From: PALSA-660 sp963726435
GTDB taxonomy: Bacteria; Actinomycetota; Coriobacteriia; Anaerosomatales; PALSA-660
Reading direction: 5' to 3'
DNA length: 64,000 nt
NCBI GenBank assembly: GCA_963726435.1
Contig: CAVSCJ010000007.1
Location: forward strand, 1-64,000
This document shows positions 45,053-52,441 of this stretch, piece by piece. The notes beneath the pieces are model-generated. The model worked only from the letters and a program-made list of their open reading frames with translations. It had not been told where the DNA came from and did not search any database. Each line of letters begins with the position of its first letter. Position 1 is the stretch's first letter. The translations under genes and the position numbers were made by a program.

Positions 45053-45343
45053 ATGACCAAGCAGAAGACAGAAACGCATCCCTGGGACATCACACGCTAC
45101 CTCGAATCGGACGAGGCCATCGTGGCCTACATAGATGCGGCGCTCGAAGAGGACGACCCGGCGCTGCTCGCGGCGGCGCTCGGCGATGTCGCGCGCGCAA
45201 AGGGCATGACCTTCGTCGCGCGCGAGACCGGCCTCGGCCGCGAGAGTCTCTACAAGGCTCTGTCATCGGAAGGCAATCCGGAGTTCGGCACCGTGCAGAA
45301 GGTCGTTCGCTCTCTGGGACTCAAGCTGCACGTCTCGGCATAG
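45053..45343 (+). CDS. HTH addiction-module antidote protein (cassette 7)
   Basis: 96 residues: WDITRYLESDEAIVAYIDAA, GDVARAKGMTFVARETGLGR, ESLYKALSSEGNPEFGTVQK-VVRSLGLKLHV, matching the addiction-module antidote family (HigA-like). RBS AAAGGAG before the ATG, 12 bp after the toxin gene. Confidence 0.88.
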   Translation: MTKQKTETHPWDITRYLESDEAIVAYIDAALEEDDPALLAAALGDVARAKGMTFVARETGLGRESLYKALSSEGNPEFGTVQKVVRSLGLKLHVSA

Positions 45344-45349
45344 GAAGGT

Positions 45350-45547
45350 ATGGCGGCGATGGCGTGGGGTCGAACCAAGACGGAGCACCCAGGGCCCAAG
45401 CGGGGCAAGGGTCACTGGGGTCGGAAGGCCGTTGCCAAGGCTGCCGCGAAGCGCTCGCGGCGCCTGGAGGACCGCCTTGCCTGCAATCCTGCCGATACGG
45501 CGGGATCTGACGAACAAGCCCTTCCAGCGGACGGCGGTAAGCTGTAG
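45350..45547 (+). CDS. Small basic protein following the toxin-antitoxin pair (cassette 7)
   Basis: 65 codons starting MAAMAWGRTKTEHPGPKRGK then GHWGRKAVAKAAAKRSRRLE. Short proteins with a KTEHxGxKxGxGxWGxRxxAK pattern occur widely as hypotheticals. AGGAAGGT precedes the ATG, 6 bp after the antidote stop. The last 13 codons are read from the attC site, so the natural C terminus depends on which cassette is inserted. Function unknown. Confidence 0.55.
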   Translation: MAAMAWGRTKTEHPGPKRGKGHWGRKAVAKAAAKRSRRLEDRLACNPADTAGSDEQALPADGGKL

Positions 45548-45595
45548 CAATGAAGGAGGCGCTGCGGTCCGCCGCTGAAGCGCCCAACGTTCGAC
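45509..45595 (+). repeat. attC site 7
   Basis: 87 bp; R'' GACGAAC, near-complement of the cassette start GTTCGTC; R' GTTCGAC. CGCTTCCAGCGGACGGCGG-type subgroup with GTCCGCCGCTGAAGCG. Confidence 0.93.
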
Positions 45596-45612
45596 ACAAC
45601 CATCGCTTGGCG

Positions 45613-45647
45613 TTGGCGTCCTACAAAAGGTACGCTATCATGTACCT
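45613..45647 (+). promoter_or_regulatory. Promoter and operator of the phd-parE cassette
   Basis: TTGGCG (45613-45618), 17-bp spacer and TATCAT (45636-45641). AGGTAC / GTACCT (45628-45633 and 45642-45647) is an inverted repeat flanking the -10, fitting Phd autoregulation. Confidence 0.6.
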
Positions 45648-45676
45648 GACACATCCCGCACATTGGAGGTTCGGCG

Positions 45677-45958
45677 ATGGCACCGCTCCGACCGTCCACT
45701 GACGTTCGTCCGGTCACCGAGTTCCGCGCGCACGCTTCCGAAGTGCTGCGGCAGGTGCACTCGACGCGGCGTCCGCTGATCCTCACGCAGAACGGCCGCA
45801 GCGCAGCCGTTCTTCTGGACGTCGATGTCTACGAGGATCTGCTGGACCAGCTCGCCTTCATGAAGAGTGTCCAGACAGGACTCGCACAGGCCGATGCAGG
45901 TCAGGTCATCGCTCACGAGGAAGTTGAGCGCCGTCTCCGGGAACGCTATCTCCCGTGA
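45677..45958 (+). CDS. Phd/YefM family antitoxin (cassette 8)
   Basis: 93 residues: RPVTEFRAHASEVLRQVHST, RRPLILTQNGRSAAVLLDVD-VYEDLLDQLAFM are the Phd/YefM DNA-binding core. The C-terminal part neutralises the toxin. GGAGG before ATG. Overlaps the parE start by 4 bp (GTGA). Confidence 0.9.
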   Translation: MAPLRPSTDVRPVTEFRAHASEVLRQVHSTRRPLILTQNGRSAAVLLDVDVYEDLLDQLAFMKSVQTGLAQADAGQVIAHEEVERRLRERYLP

Positions 45959-46248
45959 GAGTCGTCTGGTCGTCGCAAGCCGACGAGCAGGTCGATTCGG
46001 CTGTATCGTTCATCGCCGCAGACCGTCCGGTTGCCGCCCGTCAATGGCTGGTACGACTTCTCGACCAGGTCAAGTCGCTAGAGGCGTTCCCCGACATCGG
46101 AAGGGTCGTTCCTGAACTGGAGCGCGACGATTTCCGGGAGCTCCTCGTCGACCCGTATCGGGTCGTCTACCGGCGCGGCGCCAACCTGGTCGAGATCGTC
46201 ACGGTCTGGCATGCGCGCCGCGAGTTCCCGGTCGACGCGCTGGACTAG
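45955..46248 (+). CDS. parE: ParE/RelE family toxin (cassette 8)
   Basis: 97 residues: VVWSSQADEQVDSAVSFIAA, RQWLVRLLDQVKSLEAFPDI-GRVVPELERDDFRELLVDPY, RVVYRRGANLVEIVTVWHAR. The REL-x-x-PYRVVYR core is typical of the family (gyrase or mRNA target). GTG start coupled to phd. Confidence 0.9.
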   Translation: MRVVWSSQADEQVDSAVSFIAADRPVAARQWLVRLLDQVKSLEAFPDIGRVVPELERDDFRELLVDPYRVVYRRGANLVEIVTVWHARREFPVDALD

Positions 46249-46253
46249 GGTGT

Positions 46254-46340
46254 GTCGAACAAGCGCCTCTAGCGGACGGCGGATATGCTGAGCAATGAAG
46301 GAGGCGCTGCGGTCCGCCGCTGAAGCGCTAGACGTTCGGC
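46254..46340 (+). repeat. attC site 8
   Basis: 87 bp; GTGTCGAAC exactly complements the cassette 8 start GTTCGACAC; R' GTTCGGC. Confidence 0.95.
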
Positions 46341-46381
46341 GGGACGCTTGGTGACGCGGGGTTTGATCTGGGGAGGCTGTC

Positions 46382-46588
46382 ATGGGAGTATTCGACGAGC
46401 TGGATCGGTGGTCGCATCGCCTCGCTTGGATCGACGTGAAGCTCCTGGCGGTGTCGTCGCTCTTCATTGGGCTCCTAGTCGCCAAGGTATTCCCGGCGGT
46501 GCTGACCGTGAGCTACTGGCTAGTCGGCTTGGTGATTGTCGCGACACTGATTCACCCACTCATGATCCTATTCCGGGGCGATTCGTGA
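46382..46588 (+). CDS. Small two-helix membrane protein (cassette 9)
   Basis: 68 residues with two hydrophobic segments (LLAVSSLFIGLLVAKVFPAV; YWLVGLVIVATLIHPLMILF). No family recognised. This is one of the shortest cassettes (about 370 bp). Confidence 0.6.
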   Translation: MGVFDELDRWSHRLAWIDVKLLAVSSLFIGLLVAKVFPAVLTVSYWLVGLVIVATLIHPLMILFRGDS

Positions 46589-46623
46589 GACAGGGATCGC
46601 CATTCGAGCATCGTGCATGCCGC

Positions 46624-46709
46624 GCCTAGCAAGCGCATCAACCTGACGCGTCGTGGTCAGGTCGCTAGGATAGGGAACAGGCGCGCAGGTTATGCGCCCA
46701 ACGTTAGAC
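46624..46709 (+). repeat. attC site 9
   Basis: 86 bp; R'' GCCTAGC (one base off AAC), R' GTTAGAC; GCGCATcAACCTG / CAGGTTATGCGC arms. Confidence 0.9.
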
Positions 46710-46733
46710 CGAGCTGCTGGAGTGGGGGCACCT

Positions 46734-47219
46734 GTGGGAGACGCAGCACCGGCACATCCCGACTCACTTGCGGCGGAGCTGATGGCTCCCTGCGGGATGG
46801 ACTGCGGGATCTGCATCGGCCACCTTCGCGAGCGCGGGACTTGTCCCGGCTGCAATGACCCGGACGACTCCGCCAAGGCTCATCACTGCGCCGCATGCAC
46901 GATCAAACGGTGCGAGCACCTTGCTCAGAGTTCGGAGGTATTCTGCGGCGACTGTGCCAAGTATCCTTGCGCGCGCCTTCGGCAGCTGGACGCGCGGTAC
47001 CGCTCCAAGTACCGCATGAGCATGATCGAGAACCTGGGTGAGCTCCGCAGAATCGGTGTGGAGGCGTTCGTAGAGCTCGAGCGCACCCGATGGGCTTGCC
47101 CGCACTGCGGGGCGCTCGTGTCCGTGCACAGAACAGCCTGCTTGGCCTGCGGCAAGTCCGTAGAGGATACTCGCGGTGCCGGTCTAACAAAGGCATCGAG
47201 CGGACGGCGTCAGCGCTAG
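46734..47219 (+). CDS. DUF3795-like cysteine-rich protein (cassette 10)
   Basis: About 161 residues. LMAPCGMDCGICIGHLRERG, TCPGCND, HHCAACTIKRCEHLAQSSEV, FCGDCAKYPCARLRQLDARY and a C-terminal zinc-ribbon pair (CPHCG, CLACG) match the DUF3795 family, thought to bind metal. The start is uncertain (GTG 46722 or 46734). The frame runs into the attC site before stopping. Confidence 0.7.
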   Translation: MGDAAPAHPDSLAAELMAPCGMDCGICIGHLRERGTCPGCNDPDDSAKAHHCAACTIKRCEHLAQSSEVFCGDCAKYPCARLRQLDARYRSKYRMSMIENLGELRRIGVEAFVELERTRWACPHCGALVSVHRTACLACGKSVEDTRGAGLTKASSGRRQR

Positions 47220-47264
47220 ACTGAAGCGAGGCATCGGCCGCCGCTCATGCCTAACACGTTAGCT
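47182..47264 (+). repeat. attC site 10
   Basis: 83 bp; CGGTCTAAC exactly complements the cassette 10 start GTTAGACCG; R' GTTAGCT. Confidence 0.95.
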
Positions 47265-47293
47265 GTGGTCTCGGCCATCTGGGCAGGAGTGCC

Positions 47294-47656
47294 ATGAACG
47301 ACATGCGGGCGGAGGCACACCCAGTCGTCCCGGTCCGAATCACGATCGGTCGCATACTCCTCTGGGCCACCCTAGCGGTAGGCGTCGCCACCAACGCGGT
47401 CGAAGCGTACTTCGCGATCGGTGGCCTACTCGACATGGCGCAGGGCTCATGCAGCGCGGCTCTCATCGGGCTGTGGTTCGGTCTTCCGCTCGTGCCGCTC
47501 GGAGTCGTGCTCTTCGTTGTCGGAGCAGCACTCGCGCGGCGGGCTGACGCCAGCGCTTTGACGGCCGGCGTGATAGGGCTCGCGCTGTCGCTTGTCGCTA
47601 TCCCTCTCTGGTACTTCGTTGCATTTGGTGCCGTCTCCATGTTCAATCTCGACTAG
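47294..47656 (+). CDS. Small membrane protein (cassette 11)
   Basis: 120 residues, three helices (ILLWATLAVGVATNAVEAYF; GLWFGLPLVPLGVVLFVVGA; VIGLALSLVAIPLWYFVAFG). No family recognised. Confidence 0.6.
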   Translation: MNDMRAEAHPVVPVRITIGRILLWATLAVGVATNAVEAYFAIGGLLDMAQGSCSAALIGLWFGLPLVPLGVVLFVVGAALARRADASALTAGVIGLALSLVAIPLWYFVAFGAVSMFNLD

Positions 47657-47675
47657 CAGTCGAGGCGGGTGACAC

Positions 47676-47760
47676 AGCTAACCAGCGCATCAACCCGACG
47701 GCGCAGGCGCTGTCCGACCGGAGGGCAGGTCGGCCGCGGGTTACGCGCCCAACGTTGGAC
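47676..47760 (+). repeat. attC site 11
   Basis: 85 bp; CACAGCTAAC exactly complements the cassette 11 start GTTAGCTGTG; R' GTTGGAC. Confidence 0.95.
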
Positions 47761-47784
47761 CGACCACCACAGGAGGGCCGTCGG

Positions 47785-48285
47785 GTGGGGGAACTTCGCA
47801 GTGATCTGGATGAGGTGCGCAAACAGCTCGACAAGGGTTCGATCCAGCGGGCATACGCGGCGATAGTCGGGTACATGTCACGACTGCGCGCCCACTACGC
47901 GAGCACCCAAGGCGAGCGAGCAGTCTCCAGCCTGTATCAGGGCTACTTCGACATGACGTACTTCGCGCTGTTTCCGCAGGCGCTCAAGTCGCGTGACCTC
48001 AAGCTCGCCGTGGTCTTCGACTACGAGGCGTTCCGCTTCGAGGTGTGGCTCGCCGCCCGAAATCGCAAGGTGCAGCGTCAGTACTGGGAACTCTTCAGGA
48101 ACAGCGGCTGGTCCGCCTATCGCATCGTCGAACCCTCCGCAGGAGTTGATGCAATCGTCGAGTACGACATCGTCGGCGAGTTCGATCTCGATGACCCTGA
48201 CGGACTCACCAGCCAGATTGCGGATGCGGTGGCCACATTCCTAGCGGACATCGAAGGCTTCCTAGAAGCTCACGATGCGCGCTAG
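47785..48285 (+). CDS. Conserved hypothetical protein, DUF7000-like (cassette 12)
   Basis: 166 residues, soluble. SLYQGYFDMTYFALFPQALK, SRDLKLAVVFDYEAFRFEVW, LAARNRKVQRQYWELFRNSG and LTSQIADAVATFLADIEGFL resemble a family of cytosolic hypotheticals I know as DUF7000; function unknown. GTG 47785 chosen for AGGAGG 8 nt upstream. Confidence 0.65.
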   Translation: MGELRSDLDEVRKQLDKGSIQRAYAAIVGYMSRLRAHYASTQGERAVSSLYQGYFDMTYFALFPQALKSRDLKLAVVFDYEAFRFEVWLAARNRKVQRQYWELFRNSGWSAYRIVEPSAGVDAIVEYDIVGEFDLDDPDGLTSQIADAVATFLADIEGFLEAHDAR

Positions 48286-48288
48286 GCG

Positions 48289-48373
48289 GTCCAACAAAGG
48301 CATCGAGCAGAACGCAGCGCGGTAGACTGACCTGAAGGCGTGTGGGCGTCTGTTCATGCGCAGCACGTTAGGC
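48289..48373 (+). repeat. attC site 12
   Basis: 85 bp; CGGTCCAAC exactly complements the cassette 12 start GTTGGACCG; R' GTTAGGC. Confidence 0.95.
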
Positions 48374-48382
48374 GGAAGCGCA

Positions 48383-48938
48383 GTGACGGTGATCCAGGGC
48401 AGTGTCGTGCAGCTGAGGCCCGCGCGCGAGGCGGACCGGCGTGATGTGTACTCGTGGCTGGTGGAGTCCGACGTCACATCCTCGATGCTGGGGTTGCCAC
48501 TGTTCCCGGATGCACCGCCTCCTACCTGGGAGGAGTTCTGCGCCGACTACGGGCCGCACTTCTTCGACGCGTCGGCGCCCGACATCGAGGCCTCCTACAT
48601 CATCGAGTTCGCGGGCGAGGCCGTAGGCCACGTCAACTACGAGGTCGCCGGCGAGCCGCCTCGCCACGCTGAACTCGACATCTGGATGCGGTCGGAACGT
48701 GACACCGGGCATGGCTGGGGATCAGACGCGCTGACAGCGCTTATGACTCACCTCCACTCGGCCTACGGTGTCCCGACGTTCGTCATCAGACCGTCGGCGC
48801 GCAATCGCCGGGCGATCCGCGCCTACCAGAAGGCCGGCTTCACGCTCGTCTCCGATGGCCGCGCAGGCGCAGGTTGATGCCTACGGGCCCGGCGACTACG
48901 ACGACAACGTCGTGCTGGTCAAGGAGTTCTCCACCTAA
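48383..48938 (+). CDS. GNAT family N-acetyltransferase (cassette 13; one frameshift)
   Basis: About 184 residues of the RimJ/RimL-type GNAT fold: VVQLRPAREADRRDVYSWLV, SYIIEFAGEAVGHVNYEVAG, AELDIWMRSERDTGHGWGSD-ALTALMTHL (acetyl-CoA loop region) and NRRAIRAYQKAGFTLV. A single extra base near 48862 shifts the end; corrected, it continues DAYGPGDYDDNVVLVKEFST and stops at 48938 inside the attC R'' box. Some cassette GNATs acetylate aminoglycosides; nothing here proves that. Confidence 0.8.
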
Positions 48939-49017
48939 CAAGCGCATCGAGCGGACGGCGCAAGGTAGACTGCGGAAGAGCGGTCACTGACCGCCGCTGA
49001 AGCGCCCAACGTTAGGT
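48933..49017 (+). repeat. attC site 13
   Basis: 85 bp; R'' ACCTAAC (cassette start GTTAGGC, one mismatch), R' GTTAGGT. Confidence 0.93.
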
Positions 49018-49034
49018 GGATCTCCTCTGGGGGG

Positions 49035-49063
49035 TTGGCAGACTGTATCTTGGGGGATACACT
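49035..49063 (+). promoter_or_regulatory. Promoter and operator of the second RelE-type toxin cassette
   Basis: TTGGCA (49035-49040), 17-bp spacer, TACACT (49058-49063). TGTATC / GATACA (49044-49061) is an inverted repeat across the spacer and -10. The GTG start is 5 bases beyond the -10, so the mRNA is probably leaderless. Confidence 0.6.
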
Positions 49064-49067
49064 CACC

Positions 49068-49415
49068 GTGAAGAAGTTGAAGAGGACTAGCGAGTTTGAC
49101 AAGTGGTTGAAGAAGCTCCGCGATGACGGAGCCAGAGCCAAGATCCTGGTGAGACTCAAGCGCTTGGAACTTGGCAACCCGGGTGACGTTGAACCCGTGG
49201 GTGACGGCGTCTCTGAGATGCGGATCGACTACGGACCCGGATACCGGGTGTACTACACGGAACGTGGCAACGAGCTTGTCGTGCTTCTGGTTGGCGGCGA
49301 CAAGGCGTCGCAGGACCGCGACATCGCAAGGGCAAAGCAACTTGCGAAAGGCCTGTGGGGAGTAGGGATATGCCGGGCACAGAGAGCCGACAGTTCGACG
49401 CGGCGGACTACCTGA
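49068..49415 (+). CDS. RelE/HigB-type toxin of an HTH-antidote module (cassette 14)
   Basis: 115 codons. KRTSEFDKWLKKLRDDGARA, RLKRLELGNPGDVEPVGDGV, SEMRIDYGPGYRVYYTERGN and LLVGGDKASQDRDIARAKQL are the Gp49-like toxin core, related to cassette 7 but clearly diverged. The C terminus overruns the usual end by about 20 residues and overlaps the antidote gene by 46 bp. Confidence 0.85.
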   Translation: MKKLKRTSEFDKWLKKLRDDGARAKILVRLKRLELGNPGDVEPVGDGVSEMRIDYGPGYRVYYTERGNELVVLLVGGDKASQDRDIARAKQLAKGLWGVGICRAQRADSSTRRTT

Positions 49416-49660
49416 CAAGCGAGACCTCTCGTGCTGCGTACCTTGAGGCGGCGCTTGAAGAAGGCGACGCCAGCGTAATCGCTGCGGCCATTGGCGATAT
49501 CGCTCGAGCCAAGGGGATGACGCAGGTTGCGCGAGACACGGGCTTGGGGCGCGAGTCGCTCTACAAGGCGCTCGCTCCCGGCGCGAATCCCGAGTTCGCC
49601 ACGGTGCTGAAGGTCGTGGGCGCTCTTGGGATCAGCCTGCATGCAAGGCCGTGTGCGTAG
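49370..49660 (+). CDS. HTH addiction-module antidote protein (cassette 14)
   Basis: 96 residues: FDAADYLTSETSRAAYLEAA, GDIARAKGMTQVARDTGLGR, ESLYKALAPGANPEFATVLK-VVGALGISLHA. Same family as the cassette 7 antidote. ATG 49370 with GGGGAGTAGGGA upstream. Confidence 0.88.
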   Translation: MPGTESRQFDAADYLTSETSRAAYLEAALEEGDASVIAAAIGDIARAKGMTQVARDTGLGRESLYKALAPGANPEFATVLKVVGALGISLHARPCA

Positions 49661-49668
49661 CTTCGACT

Positions 49669-49754
49669 ACCTAACAAGCGCTTCCAGCGGGCGGCGGACG
49701 CCGGCATCCTCAAGGTATTGGCGCGGCCAGCCGCTTACGCGCCACACGTTAGGC
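49669..49754 (+). repeat. attC site 14
   Basis: 86 bp; R'' ACCTAAC complements the cassette 14 start GTTAGGT; R' GTTAGGC. Confidence 0.95.
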
Positions 49755-49864
49755 AGACGGGTGCGCCCGGAGGGGATGACGCGGAGTGGCGCCGGCGGCA
49801 TCCGAGGCTGCGGCCTGGTGTTGGCGATAGGCATTCGGTCGTCCCAAGCGTCGAGGAGGCGCCC

Positions 49865-50401
49865 TTGAAGTACGTCGCTCTGTTGCGGGGAATCAACGTC
49901 GGCAAGGGCGCTCGCGTTCCCATGAAGACCCTGAAGGCCCTCCTCGAGGGACTGGGGCTGAGCGACGTGGTGACCTATCTGAACTCCGGCAACGTGGTGT
50001 TCGATTCGGCGCTGAGCGCCTCTGACCTGACGCAACTGATCGAGGGCGAGCTTCAGCGGACGTTCGGTCAGAAGGTCCCCACACTGGTCAAGACGTCGGC
50101 TGAGATGAGCGCGATCGCGGAGTCGATACCTAGCGAGTGGGGCAGCGACGCCGGCGAACAGACCTACGTCGCGTACCTGTTCGGTGACGTCGATGAGCCG
50201 GGCCTAGTCTCGGAGCTGCCGGTCAAGCAGCAGTTCATGAGCATCTTCTACGTGCCAGGGGCCATCGTCTGGAATATCAAGCGGGAGAACTACAACCGCA
50301 GTCAGATAACGAAGATCGTCGGCCACAGCTCCTACGCCAGGATGACCACGCGCAACGTCAACACGGCAAGGACGCTCGCGGCACTGTCGGCAGATGGCTG
50401 A
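49865..50401 (+). CDS. DUF1697 family protein (cassette 15)
   Basis: 178 residues: YVALLRGINVGKGARVPMKT, LGLSDVVTYLNSGNVVFDSA and the end ITKIVGHSSYARMTTRNVNT are diagnostic of DUF1697; function unknown. TTG 49865 chosen for GAGGAGG upstream. DUF1697 genes are common in actinobacterial chromosomes. Confidence 0.88.
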   Translation: MKYVALLRGINVGKGARVPMKTLKALLEGLGLSDVVTYLNSGNVVFDSALSASDLTQLIEGELQRTFGQKVPTLVKTSAEMSAIAESIPSEWGSDAGEQTYVAYLFGDVDEPGLVSELPVKQQFMSIFYVPGAIVWNIKRENYNRSQITKIVGHSSYARMTTRNVNTARTLAALSADG

Positions 50402-50409
50402 CGGCCGCT

Positions 50410-50440
50410 GCCCAACAAAGGCATCGAGCGCCCGTGCGTC
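50410..50440 (+). repeat. attC site 15 (5' half only)
   Basis: R'' GCCCAAC and the AAAGGCATCGAGCG arm are clear, and R'' is one base off the complement of the cassette 15 start. No matching GCTCATGCC arm or R' box follows; the marR gene end begins instead. The site is truncated. Confidence 0.7.
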
Positions 50441-50910
50441 AGTCATCTCCCAGCAGTTGCGCTTCGTCTCTCGCAAGCGCCGACGTGAGCTCTTTCACGG
50501 AGACCGTCGCCGCGTCTATCACGTCGTCACCGACCGACTCCCGCACTCGCTTCGACCATGCGCTCACTCTTGGGCCCAATCGTCTGACGGAGTTCAGACC
50601 GTGGTCCGTGGAGGACAACAGCTTCGCCCGCCGATGGGCGGGATTCGGCGAGTACTCGCACAATCCCTCCTCCACGAGCAGATCCGCAGTCCTCTGAACG
50701 CTCTGGCGAGCCAGTCCCATGTTTCGGGCAATAGCCGCCACTGTGAGCGGCTCGTGAAGCACCGCACCGAGCACCTGCCATCGCGCGGTCGTGAGGCCAA
50801 CTCTCTGCTGTCAGACGGTCGCCCGCACGCAGAAGGAAGCCGTTCAGCCGGAAGATGCTCAGTACAAGGTCGGACAATTCGTCTTCCGAACCCCTAGCCG
50901 TCTTGGCCAT
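50439..50910 (-). CDS. MarR family transcriptional regulator (one frameshift)
   Basis: 156 residues after removing one base near 50790. LSDLVLSIFRLNGFLLRAGD, then TTARWQVLGAVLHEPLTVAA, IARNMGLARQSVQRTADLLV and EEGLCEYSPNPAHRRAKLLS form the winged helix and wing of MarR. ATG 50910 has GGAGG 9 nt upstream and overlaps the DJ-1-type gene. It probably binds the 11-bp inverted repeat at 51539-51571. Confidence 0.75.
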
Positions 50911-51520
50911 GCCCAAGCGCCTCCATGAGCTCGACGTAGCATGCTGGGTTTCCGGTCTTGTACAGGCCGTACCATGCTTCAAGCGCCCTTGTGCTGAAGA
51001 TGCCAAGTCTGGCGAGAACGAGTCTGGCGAATTCCAGCGATGCCGTCATGGAGGCTGTGATCACTCCGCGGTCGTCAACCGCGGGTTCCTGAACGTAGTG
51101 AGCAGCGCCGCCGTATCCGCTGGAGGCAAGCCAGCCAGGATCGTTGCTGGTGTGCAGCCGATCATCCAACAGACCTGCTCGGGCCAAGCCGAAAGTCGCC
51201 CCGCAGATCGCGGCTACAGGAACGCCGGCGGCCACGAACTCCTTCGCCAGTGACAGGACTGGGTCCGTGCTCTCGTCGCTCCACAGGTCGGCGCCAGGCA
51301 GGATCAGCATCGCGCTTTCAGAAGGGGAGATCTCAGACAGACTCAGATCCGGCACGATGGTCAGGCCGCCCATCGAACGAACCGGCGTCCGGTCCTGCCC
51401 CACCGTTCTGACGCGGAATCCGGACGATATGCCGGGCATCGGTCTGTTTATGTGTGCGATTGCGAAGCCGGGTTCCCAATCCGCCATCGTGTCGAGTACG
51501 AAGAGATGAACTTCCTTCAT
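50894..51520 (-). CDS. DJ-1/PfpI family protein
   Basis: 208 residues: VHLFVLDTMADWEPGFAIAH, ESAMLILPGADLWSDESTDP and the nucleophile elbow VPVAAICGATFGLARAGLLD (Cys in AICGAT). Members include glyoxalase III-like enzymes, chaperones and amidases; the exact role is unclear. GAAGGAGG precedes the ATG. Co-transcribed with marR, on the strand opposite to the array. Confidence 0.82.
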   Translation of the reverse strand: MKEVHLFVLDTMADWEPGFAIAHINRPMPGISSGFRVRTVGQDRTPVRSMGGLTIVPDLSLSEISPSESAMLILPGADLWSDESTDPVLSLAKEFVAAGVPVAAICGATFGLARAGLLDDRLHTSNDPGWLASSGYGGAAHYVQEPAVDDRGVITASMTASLEFARLVLARLGIFSTRALEAWYGLYKTGNPACYVELMEALGHGQDG

Positions 51521-51538
51521 GCTCGTTAGCCTCCTTCT

Positions 51539-51571
51539 GACAGTATGCTATCTGATGGACAGCATACTGTC
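51539..51571 (-). promoter_or_regulatory. Operator/promoter of the DJ-1-marR unit
   Basis: GACAGTATGCT (51539-51549) and AGCATACTGTC (51561-51571) form a perfect 11-bp inverted repeat with an 11-nt spacer, 19-51 bp upstream of the gene. On the minus strand a TTGACA lies further upstream with 17-bp spacing to CAGTAT within the repeat. Confidence 0.6.
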
Positions 51572-51636
51572 ATATTGTCAGGACGCTGTCAAGCGGACCG
51601 GCAACGGGAGAGTCAGGGCGACAGATGCTCGCGCGT

Positions 51637-52326
51637 CTAGTCCGATCGCGACTCGTCGAGGATTCGCTCCAGTCCGTCGAGGATGAGCTCCAGTCCGAAG
51701 TCGAAGTCGGCCTCGACGTCGTAGCCAGACTGCATCGCGTGGGACGCCATCTGGTACAGGTAGGGGTACGTCTCGGCGGGGATGAACGCCGCGATAGCCT
51801 CGGCCCTTTGCTCTATTGAGAGGTCATCGCCGGCCGCCATGTTGAACTGCTGGATGCCGAAGCCATAGATGTAGCTGTCGAGCACCGAGAACGCACGCGC
51901 CGCGTCGTCTATCGAGAAGCCGGCCCGCGTCAGCTGGCCGAGCACCCAGTCGAAGTAGCGCAGTCTCGAGGGGCCGAGTGACTCGCGCGAGTCGAAGAGC
52001 ATTGGCGCCCAGGCGTGGCGGCCGAACACCTCGTGAGCGGAGACGGCTCGGCGGCGCATCGCCTCGCGCCAGTCGTCGATGTCCTCCGGCAGGTCGAACT
52101 GCTCGGCCACCAGGTCCGCCATGCCGTCGAGGATCTCATCCTTGTTCGCGACGTGGTTGTAGAGCGACATCGCTTCCACACCGAGCCTCGACGCGACCTC
52201 GCGCATGGTGACCGCGCCGACCCCGCGCTCGTCGGCGATCTCGGCCGCTGCGCCGAGAATCCGCTCCCGATTCAGGGGGAGGCGCGAGCTGGGCCGTTCG
52301 GCGACTGCGCGGGTCTTCTTGATCAT
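51637..52326 (-). CDS. TetR family regulator, TetR_C type
   Basis: 229 residues. HTH: RERILGAAAEIADERGVGAV, TMREVASRLGVEAMSLYNHV-ANKDEILD. C-terminal helical ligand domain of the tetracycline-repressor type (FDWVLGQLTRAGFSIDDAAR). Divergent from the DUF4386 gene; two near-identical palindromes lie between them. Likely represses both. Confidence 0.85.
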   Translation of the reverse strand: MIKKTRAVAERPSSRLPLNRERILGAAAEIADERGVGAVTMREVASRLGVEAMSLYNHVANKDEILDGMADLVAEQFDLPEDIDDWREAMRRRAVSAHEVFGRHAWAPMLFDSRESLGPSRLRYFDWVLGQLTRAGFSIDDAARAFSVLDSYIYGFGIQQFNMAAGDDLSIEQRAEAIAAFIPAETYPYLYQMASHAMQSGYDVEADFDFGLELILDGLERILDESRSD

Positions 52327-52340
52327 TTCGCTCCCCGGGG

Positions 52341-52388
52341 TTGACGGACTTACTAAGTAAGTGCGATACTCGCCTTACTTAGTAAGTA
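52341..52388 (+). promoter_or_regulatory. TetR operators and promoter of the DUF4386 gene
   Basis: Two palindromes, ACTTACTAAGTAAGT (52348-52362) and TACTTAGTAAGTA (52376-52388). The first lies inside a TTGACG-18 bp-GATACT promoter (52341-52370). Confidence 0.65.
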
Positions 52389-52441
52389 TACCGTTCGTGG
52401 CCGGGCGCGCAAGCGACCCGGCCCACCAGAAGGAGGTCACC

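Noticed and set aside
48383..48938. Aminoglycoside 6'-N-acetyltransferase
   Set aside because: Only general RimJ/RimL GNAT motifs are visible; no residue set specific for aminoglycoside enzymes was recognised.
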